A DNA stretch of 64,000 bases, from the NCBI GenBank assembly GCA_934574095.1, contig CAKTMW010000002.1, positions 1 through 64,000 of the forward strand, given 5' to 3'. The position numbers and the translations under genes were made by a program. The stretch comes from an uncultured Oscillospiraceae bacterium. Lineage in GTDB: Bacteria > Bacillota > Clostridia > Oscillospirales > Oscillospiraceae. Below, one piece after another: positions 43,152 to 51,127 of this stretch; within the stretch, counting starts at the first letter, position 1; each line of letters opens with the position of its first letter. Under the pieces are notes generated by a model. That model worked only from the letters and a program-made list of their open reading frames with translations, did not search any database and was not told where the DNA came from.

Positions 43152-44140
43152 GAGAGAACATCCCTCTGCTGATCGCAAAAAAAGTCCTGATCTTCCTTGT
43201 CAGCGTGTGGCTGCTGTCGCTGGCGGTGTTCTGTATGGCCCGTCTCGCCCCCAGCGACCCCCTGACCGCCTACTACGGCGAGCGGGTGGAGAAAATGACC
43301 GTGGCGGAAAAGGAAGAGGCCCGGACAAAGCTGGGACTGGACGCGCCGCTGCTGGAGCAGTACGGCGTGTGGCTGAAAAACGCCCTCCACGGCGATTTCG
43401 GTATCTCCTATAAGTACAAGCAGCCGGTGATGACCGTCATCGCCCAGCGGCTGGGCAATACGCTGCTGCTGGGTGGGCTGGGTTTCGTGCTGACCTTCGC
43501 GGGGGCGCTGGGGCTGGGGCTCCTGTGCGCCTGGTACGAGGACCGCTGGCCCGATAAGCTCCTGTGCCGGGTGGGCACGGTCCTCAGCTGCATCCCGGAG
43601 TTCTGGCTTTCCATGGTGCTGATTCTGATCTTCTGCGTCACCCTGGGCTGGCTGCCCAGCAGCGGCGCTTATGCCATCGGCCGCGCCCATGACGTGGGTG
43701 ACCGCATCGCCCATCTCATCCTGCCCATGGCGGTGGTGCTGCTGGGCCACCTGTGGTACTACGCCTACATGGTGCGGGGCCGCCTTCTGGAGGAGGTCCG
43801 GGCCGACTACGTGCTGATGGGCCGGGCCACGGGCCTGAGCCGCCGCCGCCTGCTGCTGCGGCACTGTCTGCCCAACAGCCTGCCCGCCTATTTCAGTCTG
43901 ATGGCCATCTCCGTGCCCCACGTGCTGGGGGGGACCTACATCGTAGAGACGGTGTTCAGCTATCCCGGTCTGGGGGCCCTGTCCTTCGAGAGCGCCCGCT
44001 ATGCCGACTATAATCTGCTGATGGTGCTGTGCATCCTCACCGGCGCGGTGGTGATCCTGTGCGGCATGGTCGCCCAGACCATCAACCAGCGCATCGACCC
44101 CCGCCAGCGGGCTTCTCAGGGGGAGGTGACGGCCCTGTGA
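43148..44140 (+). CDS. Peptide/nickel-type ABC transporter permease (DppB-like)
   Basis: A 330-residue inner-membrane permease with six helices. It starts with a typical membrane anchor (KKVLIFLVSVWLLSLAVFCMARLAPSDP, read in parts) and has the cytosolic coupling loop LMGRATGLSRRRLLLRHCLPNSL. ATGA overlap with the ATPase and GTGA overlap with the next permease. Confidence 0.93.
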   Translation: MRENIPLLIAKKVLIFLVSVWLLSLAVFCMARLAPSDPLTAYYGERVEKMTVAEKEEARTKLGLDAPLLEQYGVWLKNALHGDFGISYKYKQPVMTVIAQRLGNTLLLGGLGFVLTFAGALGLGLLCAWYEDRWPDKLLCRVGTVLSCIPEFWLSMVLILIFCVTLGWLPSSGAYAIGRAHDVGDRIAHLILPMAVVLLGHLWYYAYMVRGRLLEEVRADYVLMGRATGLSRRRLLLRHCLPNSLPAYFSLMAISVPHVLGGTYIVETVFSYPGLGALSFESARYADYNLLMVLCILTGAVVILCGMVAQTINQRIDPRQRASQGEVTAL

Positions 44141-45024
44141 CGGACAAGGAACTGTTCTCCGTGGTGGGCATCCTGCCGGAAAAGGCCGCCCACGTTCCGC
44201 CCCCGCCCCCCCGGCGGAAGCTGCCGCTGCTGCCGCTGGCCGTGCTGGCCCTTATCGTGCTGGGCTGCCTGTGCGCGCCGCTGCTGACGGGGAAGGACCC
44301 CGCCTATATGGACCTGGCCCACTGTGCCGCCGCCCCCTCGTCCCAGTTCTGGTTCGGCACCGACACCATGGGCCGGGACATCTTCGCCTGCATCTGGTAC
44401 GGCGGCCGGGTGTCGCTGGCGGTAGGCTTTCTGGCCGCCGCCGTGTCCACGGTCATCGCCGTGGTGTACGGCGCTGTCAGCGGCATGGCCGCGCCGTGGC
44501 TGGACGGCGTCATGATGCGCCTGACGGAGCTGCTGGGCAGCGTACCGTCGCTGCTGCTGGTGCTGTTTTTACAGGCCATTCTGGGCACGGCCAACGTGCT
44601 GAGCCTGGCGCTGGTCATCGGCGTCACCGGCTGGTGCGCCATGGCCAAGGTGGTGCGCACCCAGGTGCGCCAGCTGCGGCACAGCGGCTACGTCATCGCC
44701 TGCCGCTGCATGGGCGGCAGCTTCCAGCGGGTGCTGTGGCGGCATCTGGTCCCCAACTTCCTGTCGGCCATCCTCTTCATGGTGGTCATGAGCGTATCCA
44801 CCGCCATCGCGACGGAGTCCACCCTCAGCTTTCTGGGTATGGGCCTGCCCCTGGACATCATCTCCTGGGGCAGTATGCTGACCCTGTCCCAGCAGGCGCT
44901 GAACCGGGGGGCCTGGTGGATCATCGTCATCCCCGGCGCGTTTCTGGTGGCCGTTCTGGCCAGCGTCACCGCCGTCGGCGGCTGGCTGCGCCGTGCCTTT
45001 GACAGAAGACAGAGCAATTTGTAA
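44137..45024 (+). CDS. Peptide/nickel-type ABC transporter permease (DppC-like)
   Basis: A 295-residue permease with the DppC N-terminal helix, then FGTDTMGRDIFACIWYGGRV (family signature) and the coupling loop ACRCMGGSFQRVLWRHLVPNF. It starts at GTG 44137, overlapping the preceding stop by 4 nt (GTGA). The sequence GGGGGAGGTGA lies 7 nt upstream; no ATG fits as well. Last gene of the importer. Confidence 0.92.
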   Translation: MTDKELFSVVGILPEKAAHVPPPPPRRKLPLLPLAVLALIVLGCLCAPLLTGKDPAYMDLAHCAAAPSSQFWFGTDTMGRDIFACIWYGGRVSLAVGFLAAAVSTVIAVVYGAVSGMAAPWLDGVMMRLTELLGSVPSLLLVLFLQAILGTANVLSLALVIGVTGWCAMAKVVRTQVRQLRHSGYVIACRCMGGSFQRVLWRHLVPNFLSAILFMVVMSVSTAIATESTLSFLGMGLPLDIISWGSMLTLSQQALNRGAWWIIVIPGAFLVAVLASVTAVGGWLRRAFDRRQSNL

Positions 45025-45073
45025 CGCTTCGCTTGTCAAAAAGGGCTATGCCCTTGCAGCTTTTTCAATAGAC

Positions 45074-45109
45074 GCAAGCTGGGCGGCCTTGCATGGCCGC
45101 CCGGCTTGC
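45074..45109. promoter_or_regulatory. 36-bp palindrome centred on a -35 element
   Basis: GCAAGCTGGGCGGCC (45074-45088) and GGCCGCCCGGCTTGC (45095-45109) are inverted repeats with one mismatch; the 6-bp loop is exactly TTGCAT, the -35 of the glucosidase promoter. It may be an operator, a cruciform or a terminator for the ABC operon (no strong T run follows). Confidence 0.6.
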
Positions 45110-45117
45110 GCTATAAT
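45089..45117 (+). promoter_or_regulatory. Promoter of GH13 glucosidase gene
   Basis: TTGCAT (45089-45094), 17 bp, TATAAT (45112-45117). The right arm of the surrounding palindrome fills most of the spacer. Confidence 0.75.
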
Positions 45118-45147
45118 AGAGGAAAATACGAAAAGGGGTGCTGCATT

Positions 45148-46797
45148 ATGGGACGTGACCGTTGGTATAAGGACATGGTGTTCTATCAGATCTGGCCGCG
45201 CAGCTTCAAGGACGGCGACGGCGACGGCATGGGCGACTTGCAAGGCGTATACGAAAAGCTCAACTACATCAAAAGCCTTGGCGTGGACGGCATCTGGTTC
45301 TCGCCCCTCTATCCCTCGCCGGGGGCCGACTGCGGGTACGATATCTCCGATTACCGGGACATCGCCGCCGAGTTCGGCGGCATGGAGTGGTTCAAAAAGG
45401 TGCTGGAGGGCGCTCACGCCCGGGGCATGAAGGTCATCATGGATCTGGTGGTGAACCACACCAGCGACGAGCATGAGTGGTTCCAGAAGTCCCGCCGCCG
45501 CATCGCCCCCTACACCGACTACTACATCTGGCGGAAGGAAAAGCCGGAGGGCGGCCTGCCCAACAACTGGGACAGCGTGTTCGAGGGGAAAGCCTGGCAG
45601 TGGGACGACCTGCGCCAGGAGTACTACCTCCACCTGTTCGCCGTGAAGCAGCCGGACCTGAACATGGATAACCCCCTGGTGCGGCAGGAGGTGAAGGACA
45701 TCCTCCGCTTCTGGCTGGACCTGGGGGTGGACGGCTTCCGGGAGGACGTGATCACCTTCATCTCCAAGAAGGACGGCCTGCCCGACGACCGGCTCATGCC
45801 CGCGGCGCGGGGCATCCGCCACTATAACCACGGCCCCCATGTCCACGAGTATCTGGAGGAGTTCAAGCACGACGTGCTGGACCACTACGACTGCGTGACG
45901 CTGGCGGAGGCCCCCATGGTCAACCCCCGACAGGCACTGAAATACATCGACGAAAAGCGGGGCCAGATGGACATGATGATCCAGTTCCAGTCCATGTGCG
46001 CCGACTGTCTCTATACCGACTACGCCCACACCGCCTTCTCCCTGCGGCGGTTAAAGCGCGTCTGGGATCTGTGGCAGCGGAAGCTGCGGGGCAAGGCGTG
46101 GAACATGCTGTATCTGGAGAATCATGACCACCCCCGCGTCATCTCCCGCTACGGCAGCGAGCAATACCGGGTGGAGAGCGGCAAGGCCCTGGCGGCGGCC
46201 TACCTCTTCCAGCAGGGGACGCCCTTCGTCTATCAGGGGCAGGAGATCGGCATGACCAACTGGCGGCCCGCCCATACGGATATGTATGAGGACGTGCAGA
46301 GCCGCAACTTCATGCCCGGCCTGCCGGAGAAGCTGCGGCTGCGGTGGCTGTGGACCGGCAGCCGTGACAGCGCCCGCACCCCCATGCAGTGGGACGCCGG
46401 TCCCAACGCCGGGTTTACCGCCGGCAAGCCATGGTTCTACGTCAATGACAACTACCGGGAGATCAACGTGGAGGCCCAGGAGCACGATCCCGACTCGCTG
46501 CTGAACTTCTACCGCAAGGCCATCGCCCTGCGCAAGCGCCTGCGTGTGGTGCGGGACGGCAAGTACCGGGACTGCTGCCCCCTGGCGGGGAGTCTCTATA
46601 TGTACACGCGGGAGATGAAGGGCCAGCGGCTGCTGGTGGTCTGCTCCTTCACCGCCCGGCCCCTCACCGTCCTGCCCCCCAAGGGCTACGACCTGGCCCA
46701 GGGCAAGCTGGTGCTGCAAAGCCACCCCGTGGCCGACCCGGCCATCCCCTTCCGGACGAGACCCTATGAGACACGGGTGTATTTGTTTGAGGAGTGA
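45148..46797 (+). CDS. GH13 alpha-glucosidase (oligo-1,6-glucosidase type)
   Basis: A 549-residue cytosolic glycoside hydrolase of family 13 (no signal peptide), which releases glucose from short alpha-glucans or isomalto-oligosaccharides. Conserved regions: DGDGDGMGDLQGVYEKLNYI, VVNHTSDEHEWF, GFREDVITFISK (nucleophile Asp200), LAEAPMV (acid/base Glu254) and LENHDHPRV (Asp327). Exact specificity within the oligo-1,6-glucosidase/trehalose-6-phosphate hydrolase group cannot be fixed. AAAGGGGTG precedes the ATG. Monocistronic. Confidence 0.9.
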   Translation: MGRDRWYKDMVFYQIWPRSFKDGDGDGMGDLQGVYEKLNYIKSLGVDGIWFSPLYPSPGADCGYDISDYRDIAAEFGGMEWFKKVLEGAHARGMKVIMDLVVNHTSDEHEWFQKSRRRIAPYTDYYIWRKEKPEGGLPNNWDSVFEGKAWQWDDLRQEYYLHLFAVKQPDLNMDNPLVRQEVKDILRFWLDLGVDGFREDVITFISKKDGLPDDRLMPAARGIRHYNHGPHVHEYLEEFKHDVLDHYDCVTLAEAPMVNPRQALKYIDEKRGQMDMMIQFQSMCADCLYTDYAHTAFSLRRLKRVWDLWQRKLRGKAWNMLYLENHDHPRVISRYGSEQYRVESGKALAAAYLFQQGTPFVYQGQEIGMTNWRPAHTDMYEDVQSRNFMPGLPEKLRLRWLWTGSRDSARTPMQWDAGPNAGFTAGKPWFYVNDNYREINVEAQEHDPDSLLNFYRKAIALRKRLRVVRDGKYRDCCPLAGSLYMYTREMKGQRLLVVCSFTARPLTVLPPKGYDLAQGKLVLQSHPVADPAIPFRTRPYETRVYLFEE

Positions 46798-46800
46798 GGG

Positions 46801-47245
46801 GGGAATGTTTCGTGGCTCCGGCCACGAGTTACTTTTGCCCGCAGCGGCAAAAGTAACCAAAAACGCTGTTTGAAACCGCAGGTTTCAAAACTTCCTGCGC
46901 GCTGCTCTCATTACGCATTTGTGACCCATTACCACGCGGTCACAGAAAAAACAGTTGATATCGCTGCGTATGACGCATCGCCTGTCCCTCCTGCGCCGCT
47001 GCCGCTGACGTTATCAACAGTGTTGTTCGGCGCAGGCATCAGCGGCAGCGACGCTGGAGCAGAGACGATCCTTTTATCGGCACGAAAAATGGAGTCCCAT
47101 ACAAACGCGTGGTGAGCATTGTCATCCCCGCACACGTTATAGCGCGCCCGGAGGTGAAGGAACCGGAGGTTCCTTCCGGTGCTTTTGCCTACTTTTGTCA
47201 CTGTTGACAAAAGTAGGTCGCGCCGGAGCGCGAAACATCCCCCGC
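46801..47245. repeat. Dispersed structured repeat, both halves joined
   Basis: The left part (about 46801-47010) matches the blocks at 32540-32757 and the right part (about 47045-47220) those at 41018-41215. It contains the palindromes TTACTTTTG...CAAAAGTAA, GGAACCGGAGGTTCC and CCTACTTTTGTCA/TGACAAAAGTAGG. It fills almost the whole gap 46798-47282. Confidence 0.75.
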
Positions 47246-47282
47246 GCCGCAGGCGCAAAATCCCCACTCGACGCTCCGTCGG

Positions 47283-47311
47283 TTGCGCAACCCCCTCCCC
47301 TTTGCTACCAT
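47283..47311 (+). promoter_or_regulatory. Promoter of XRE-type regulator gene
   Basis: TTGCGC (47283-47288), 17 bp, TACCAT (47306-47311), 18 bp before the start codon. Confidence 0.55.
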
Positions 47312-47329
47312 GAGACCGGAGGTGATCCC

Positions 47330-48307
47330 ATGGATCGAGAAATGTTGGGCAGATTCATCGCCCAGAGACGGAAAGAACTGAACCTGACCCAGCGGGAGCT
47401 GGCGGAGGCGCTCCACGTGACGGACAAGGCCGTCAGCAAATGGGAGCGGGGCGCGGGCTGCCCGGACATCTCGCTGCTGGAGCCCCTGGCCGCGGCGCTG
47501 GGCCTCAGCGTGGACCAGCTGCTGACCTATCAGACCGCCCCGGCGGAGCCGGAGGCGGCGGAGGAGGAAACGGCAGCTCCGGCGTCCCCCGCCGTGCAGG
47601 CGGTGCTGGATATGACGCTGGCGGAGCGCCGCGCCCGGCGGCGCAGACGCTGGTTCATCACCATGACGGTGACGCTGAGCCTGATCGTGCTGGCGGTGGT
47701 GGGCTTATTCCTGTATCACTTGCAATCGCGGGGAAAGCTGTTTTTCGACCAGCGCAGTATCTCGCCGGACGGCAGCATCACCGTGGAGACATACAGCGAT
47801 TTTAACGGGCAGGGCATTCATGTCGTGAGCCCGGATGTGAAATCCCGGCGGGGTGACGGCAGCGGCCACGGCATGGGCATACGCCTAGCGAAGGGCACGA
47901 AGGTCAAAGAACTTGTCTGGTCGGAGGACGGTGCCTATCTGGCCTTCAGCAGGAGCGAAACGGACGAGGCCGATGCACCCGATGAGTTCCAAAGAAGGGC
48001 CGACTTAGGCATCTGGCATTTTTACCGTGACGAGTCCGGCCAGCTTTACGGAGAGAACGTCCATTATACCTTGTGGTCACATCTGGCCCATCTCTGGGAG
48101 GAAGGCGACGAACATCTGGTGGCGGCCTTTCCGGATGTCAAGGTGGTGTATCCCTCCGGCGCCCCCATCTTCGATATAACGCAGGGGATATGGCATGGCA
48201 GCATACTGCGGGTGGTATGTGTGTATACCAGCGCCGACGGCGACTACCAGCGGTATGTATCGGTGGACTATGACCCGGCCACGCGGCAGGTGCTCTCGGC
48301 GGAATAA
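47330..48307 (+). CDS. XRE family transcriptional regulator with membrane-anchored sensor-like domain
   Basis: A 325-residue protein. The N-terminal HTH_3 domain (residues 6-62) has the full motif LTQRELAEALHVTDKAVSKW. A Pro/Glu/Ala linker leads to a basic stretch (RRARRRRRW) and one membrane helix (about residues 110-130). The outer domain of about 190 residues (DGSITVETYSDFNGQGI, LVWSEDGAYLAFSRSET) has beta-propeller-like repeats and is not recognised further. The layout suggests a membrane-bound regulator sensing an external signal. GGAGGTGATCCC precedes the ATG. Confidence 0.8.
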   Translation: MDREMLGRFIAQRRKELNLTQRELAEALHVTDKAVSKWERGAGCPDISLLEPLAAALGLSVDQLLTYQTAPAEPEAAEEETAAPASPAVQAVLDMTLAERRARRRRRWFITMTVTLSLIVLAVVGLFLYHLQSRGKLFFDQRSISPDGSITVETYSDFNGQGIHVVSPDVKSRRGDGSGHGMGIRLAKGTKVKELVWSEDGAYLAFSRSETDEADAPDEFQRRADLGIWHFYRDESGQLYGENVHYTLWSHLAHLWEEGDEHLVAAFPDVKVVYPSGAPIFDITQGIWHGSILRVVCVYTSADGDYQRYVSVDYDPATRQVLSAE

Positions 48308-48311
48308 GCGA

Positions 48312-48347
48312 ACAAGACCACCCCTTGGCGGGGTGGTCTTGCTTTTT
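48312..48347. terminator. Terminator between regulator and ribU
   Basis: CAAGACCACCCC and GGGGTGGTCTTG stem followed by CTTTTT, shared by convergent genes. Confidence 0.88.
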
Positions 48348-48353
48348 CGTCTT

Positions 48354-48965
48354 TTACTTATGCAGCAGGGGGCTGAGGGGCTTGTAGATGAGGAAGCACA
48401 GCGCCACGTCCAGCAGGCCCTTCACCAGCGTAAAGGGCACGTTGAACACCAGCAGGCAGTTGAACAGGGCGTTGCCGGTGGGCACATGGGCCACGCCGCC
48501 CAGGATGGCCTCGTACATCCCCACGATGGCCTCCAGGGGCAGGTTATACAGCACCACGTAGGCGGGGTAGACGATGAAATAGTTGGCCACGATGCTGATG
48601 AGGGCCATGGCCACCGCCCCCGCCAGCGAGCCGATCAGCGCGCTCTTGCGGCTCTTGCTGCGCTGATAGACCATACCGGCGGCGAACACGAACACCGCCC
48701 CCAGAATGAAGTTGGACAGCTCGCCCACACCGGCGCTGGAGCCGAAGGGCAGGTGCAGCAGGTTCTTCACCAGCTGAATAGCGACGCCGTATACAGGGCC
48801 CAAAGAGAAAGTGCCCAGCAGTGCGGGAAGGTCGGAGATGTCCAGCTTGATAAAGGCCGGCATCAGCGGCACGGAGAATTCGATGAACTGCAGCACGGCG
48901 GCTACCGCCGTCAGCATGGCCGCCACGGCCAGGTGATGGGTCTTCTGTTTTTGCTTTTGGGTCAT
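48354..48965 (-). CDS. ribU: Riboflavin ECF transporter substrate-binding component RibU
   Basis: A 203-residue integral membrane S-component that binds riboflavin for an energy-coupling-factor transporter. Six helices, with the family region LPALLGTFSLGPVYGVAIQLVKNLLH and the N-terminal AVAAMLTAVAAVLQFIEF. The FMN riboswitch upstream confirms the ligand. AAGGAG about 9 nt before the ATG at 48965 fixes the start; the open frame extends further into the riboswitch. The ECF ATPases and EcfT must be encoded elsewhere. Confidence 0.93.
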   Translation of the reverse strand: MTQKQKQKTHHLAVAAMLTAVAAVLQFIEFSVPLMPAFIKLDISDLPALLGTFSLGPVYGVAIQLVKNLLHLPFGSSAGVGELSNFILGAVFVFAAGMVYQRSKSRKSALIGSLAGAVAMALISIVANYFIVYPAYVVLYNLPLEAIVGMYEAILGGVAHVPTGNALFNCLLVFNVPFTLVKGLLDVALCFLIYKPLSPLLHK

Positions 48966-49063
48966 GAAAAAAAGCTCCTTTTCGATGGTGTAACACCCTT
49001 GGAAACGGTTGTCTCCCAAGGTGCACGCATCAAAAAAGAGCATCACGAAAATGCCGTACACGC

Positions 49064-49177
49064 CTTCTCTCATCCAGACTATACTGTCGGTACCGGAATC
49101 GCGCCGGTTCGTGCTCGCCGTCAGGCTCGCTCGCGGACTATACCGCCGGTGGGGAATCTCACCCCGCCCCGAAGACA
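49064..49177 (-). promoter_or_regulatory. FMN riboswitch (RFN element) of ribU
   Basis: Read on the minus strand the RFN core is clear: TCTTCGGGGCGGGGTGAGATTCCCCACCGGCGGTATAGTCCGCGAGC (in parts), then GAACCGGCGCGATTCCGGTA and CCGACAGTATAGTCTGGATG ending GAGAAG. About 100 nt separate it from ribU. That interval holds complementary stretches (CACCTTGG/CCAAGGGTG) but no clear terminator, so control may be translational. Confidence 0.95.
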
Positions 49178-49250
49178 ATTGATCCAGTTGTGTTCACCTG
49201 TATGATACAACATCCGGCAGAAAAATGCAAGAGGGAATTTTCCGGCACCG

Positions 49251-49347
49251 TCACTTGCCAGAGTGGCGGTTTTCCCGTTTTATGTGCAGCGTAAAGACGA
49301 ATCCAAACAGGACGCGTGAAATACATATTTTTCTTCCGTCTCCGCAT
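49251..49347 (-). pseudogene. Frameshifted remnant of the tiny-ORF family, copy D
   Basis: On the minus strand GGAGGTAGT precedes an ATG at 49347. Further on, one frame off, lies VLFGFVFTLHIKRENRHSGK ending at a TGA (49251-49253). ATG to TGA is 97 nt, one base from a multiple of three, while the intact copies have 84 and 93. The hairpin remains partly (GGCACCGTCACTT/AGAGTGGCGG). The AAGGGTANTAC motif and opposing promoter are not found, so the copy is decayed. It abuts spoVAD. Confidence 0.6.
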
Positions 49348-49377
49348 ACTACCTCCAAAAATTGTGAGGTGAAGCAA

Positions 49378-50391
49378 ATGGAAATGCATCGAACCGGGCG
49401 GACGGTGGCCTTTTCCGGCGGCGTCAGTGTGCTGTCATGGGGCAGCATCGCCGGAAAGCTGGAGGGGCAGGGCCCGCTGGGCGGCTATTTTGACGAGATC
49501 GAGCCGGATTCCTTCTGCGGACAGGCCAGCTGGGAGAAGGCCGAGTCCCAGCTCCAGCAGCGGGCGCTGGCCCACGCCCTCCGCCGGGGCGGTATGCAGG
49601 CGTCGGACCTGGATCTGGTGCTGGCGGGGGACCTTCTCAACCAGTGCGCCGCCAGCAATTTCGCCCTGCGCTGCCAGCCCTTCAGCGTGGCGGGGCTGTA
49701 CGCCGCCTGCGCCACCATGGGTGAGGGGCTGGCGCTGGCAGCCATGCTGCTGCAAGGGGGCGCGGCCAACACGGCCGCCTGCGTGACCTCCTCCCACTAC
49801 TGCACCGCGGAGCGGCAGTACCGTATGCCGCTGCCCTACGGCTCCCAGCGGTGTCCCACCGCCCAGTGGACGGCCACCGCCTCCGGCTGCTGCGTCCTGG
49901 GCCGCAGCGGCGACGGGCCGTACCTCACCCACGCCACCCTGGGCCGCATCGTGGACATGGGCGTCAACGACGAGTGCAACATGGGCGGGGCCATGGCCCC
50001 GGCGGCCATCGACACGCTGGAGGCTCTGTTCCGGGACACCTGCACCACCCCTCAGGACTATGACCTGATCGTCACCGGCGACCTGGGGGCCGTCGGCCAC
50101 AGCGTGGTAAAGGACCTGATGGCGCGGGACGGCTTCCACATGGACAGCCGCTATACCGACTGCGGATTGCTGCTGTTCGACCGGGAGAGGCAGGATATGC
50201 ACGCCGGGGGCTCCGGCGCGGGGTGCAGCGCCTCGGTGCTGTGCGCCTACCTGCTGCCGGGGCTGAAGAGCCGCCGGTGGAAGCGCATCCTCTTCGCCCC
50301 CACCGGGGCGCTGCAAAGCCCCACCACCGTGTTTCAGAAGGAGACTATGCCGGCGGTGTGCCACGCGGTGGTGCTGTCGGCGGAGCGATAA
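49378..50391 (+). CDS. spoVAD: Stage V sporulation protein AD
   Basis: A 337-residue thiolase-fold protein of the SpoVA channel that moves dipicolinic acid into the forespore. Recognisable segments are FSGGVSVLSWGSIAGKLEGQGPLG (read in parts), DLVLAGDLLNQCAASNFALR, YAACATMGEGLALAAMLLQGG and TGDLGAVGHSVVKDLM. Family length. GTGAGGTG precedes the ATG. It is 10 nt from spoVAE. The usual spoVAC upstream is missing here. Confidence 0.95.
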   Translation: MEMHRTGRTVAFSGGVSVLSWGSIAGKLEGQGPLGGYFDEIEPDSFCGQASWEKAESQLQQRALAHALRRGGMQASDLDLVLAGDLLNQCAASNFALRCQPFSVAGLYAACATMGEGLALAAMLLQGGAANTAACVTSSHYCTAERQYRMPLPYGSQRCPTAQWTATASGCCVLGRSGDGPYLTHATLGRIVDMGVNDECNMGGAMAPAAIDTLEALFRDTCTTPQDYDLIVTGDLGAVGHSVVKDLMARDGFHMDSRYTDCGLLLFDRERQDMHAGGSGAGCSASVLCAYLLPGLKSRRWKRILFAPTGALQSPTTVFQKETMPAVCHAVVLSAER

Positions 50392-50401
50392 GGAGGAAAA
50401 T

Positions 50402-50758
50402 ATGGCGTATCTCTGGTGTTTTCTCTGCGGCGGGCTGCTGTGCGCCGTGGGACAGGTGCTCATCGACCTGACGAAGCTGACCCCCGCCCGCATCCTGTCA
50501 GGCTACGTGGTGGCGGGCGTGATCTTACAGGCTCTGGGTCTCTATCAGCCGCTGGTGGACTGGGCCGGGGCGGGGGCCACCGTGCCCCTGACGGGGTTCG
50601 GCTACTCGCTGGCCAGGGGCGTGGCAAAAGCGGTGGAGGAAAAAGGACTGCTGGGCGTTCTCGCCGGCGGACTGACCGCCACGGCGGGGGGCATCGCCGC
50701 GGCGGTGGTGTTCGCCCTCATCATGGCGCTTTTGTGCAAGCCGAAAGAAAAGCGTTGA
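50402..50758 (+). CDS. spoVAE: Stage V sporulation protein AE (SpoVAEb type)
   Basis: A 118-residue membrane protein of the SpoVA complex with four helices. It begins MAYLWCFLCGGLLCAVGQVL and has LTKLTPARILSGYVVAG and PLTGFGYSLARGVAKAVEEKG, typical of SpoVAEb. AAGGAGG lies 5 nt before the ATG. Co-transcribed with spoVAD. Confidence 0.92.
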   Translation: MAYLWCFLCGGLLCAVGQVLIDLTKLTPARILSGYVVAGVILQALGLYQPLVDWAGAGATVPLTGFGYSLARGVAKAVEEKGLLGVLAGGLTATAGGIAAAVVFALIMALLCKPKEKR

Positions 50759-50783
50759 CAAATACCCTCAGGGGGTATATAAT
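50755..50783 (+). promoter_or_regulatory. Promoter of csoR-copA
   Basis: TTGACA (50755-50760), 17 bp, TATAAT (50778-50783). The spacer is almost entirely operator 1. The -35 begins inside the last codon of spoVAE. Confidence 0.85.
50762..50778. promoter_or_regulatory. CsoR operator 1
   Basis: ATACCCTCAGGGGGTAT, the G-tract palindrome typical of CsoR sites, lies between the -35 and -10 so that bound repressor blocks RNA polymerase. Confidence 0.85.
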
Positions 50784-50797
50784 GCCACCATCAAAAT

Positions 50798-50814
50798 ATA
50801 CCCCTGGGAGGTAT
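50798..50814. promoter_or_regulatory. CsoR operator 2, overlapping the csoR ribosome-binding site
   Basis: ATACCCCTGGGAGGTAT, a second 17-bp site 36 bp downstream of the first. Its right half (GGGAGGT) is also the Shine-Dalgarno sequence of csoR. Confidence 0.7.
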
Positions 50815-50819
50815 GCTGT

Positions 50820-51116
50820 ATGAATTGCTGCCATTGTCAAAAGACGAAGCACCGCTCTGACGAGGAGCAGAAGCGCCTGACCCACCGCCTGAACCGGATC
50901 GAGGGGCAGGTGCGGGGCCTGAAGGACATGCTGCAAAGGGATGCCTATTGCCCCGATATTCTCATTCAGGTGTCCGCCGTCAGCGCGGCGCTGAACAGCT
51001 TCAGCAAGGAACTGCTGGCCACCCACATCCGCACCTGCGTGGCGGACGGCATCCGTCAGGGGGACGACGCGGTCATCGACGAGCTGGTGACCACGCTGCA
51101 AAAGCTGATGAAATAG
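50820..51116 (+). CDS. csoR: Copper-sensing transcriptional repressor CsoR
   Basis: A 98-residue four-helix repressor. The copper ligands fit the family: Cys44 (DAYCPDI), His69 and Cys73 (THIRTC). The N-terminus has an extra CCHC cluster (residues 3-6). [15 protein letters not shown] is the DNA-contact region. Copper binding releases it from the two upstream operators, so it controls itself and copA, 11 nt downstream. GGGAGGT precedes the ATG. Confidence 0.95.
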   Translation: MNCCHCQKTKHRSDEEQKRLTHRLNRIEGQVRGLKDMLQRDAYCPDILIQVSAVSAALNSFSKELLATHIRTCVADGIRQGDDAVIDELVTTLQKLMK

Positions 51117-51127
51117 GAGGCGGCGTG

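Noticed and set aside
49159-49389. A 76-codon minus-strand frame with a ribosome-binding-like start at 49347
   Set aside because: It runs through the decayed tiny-ORF copy in the wrong frame and into the FMN riboswitch region; better explained as a frameshifted remnant.
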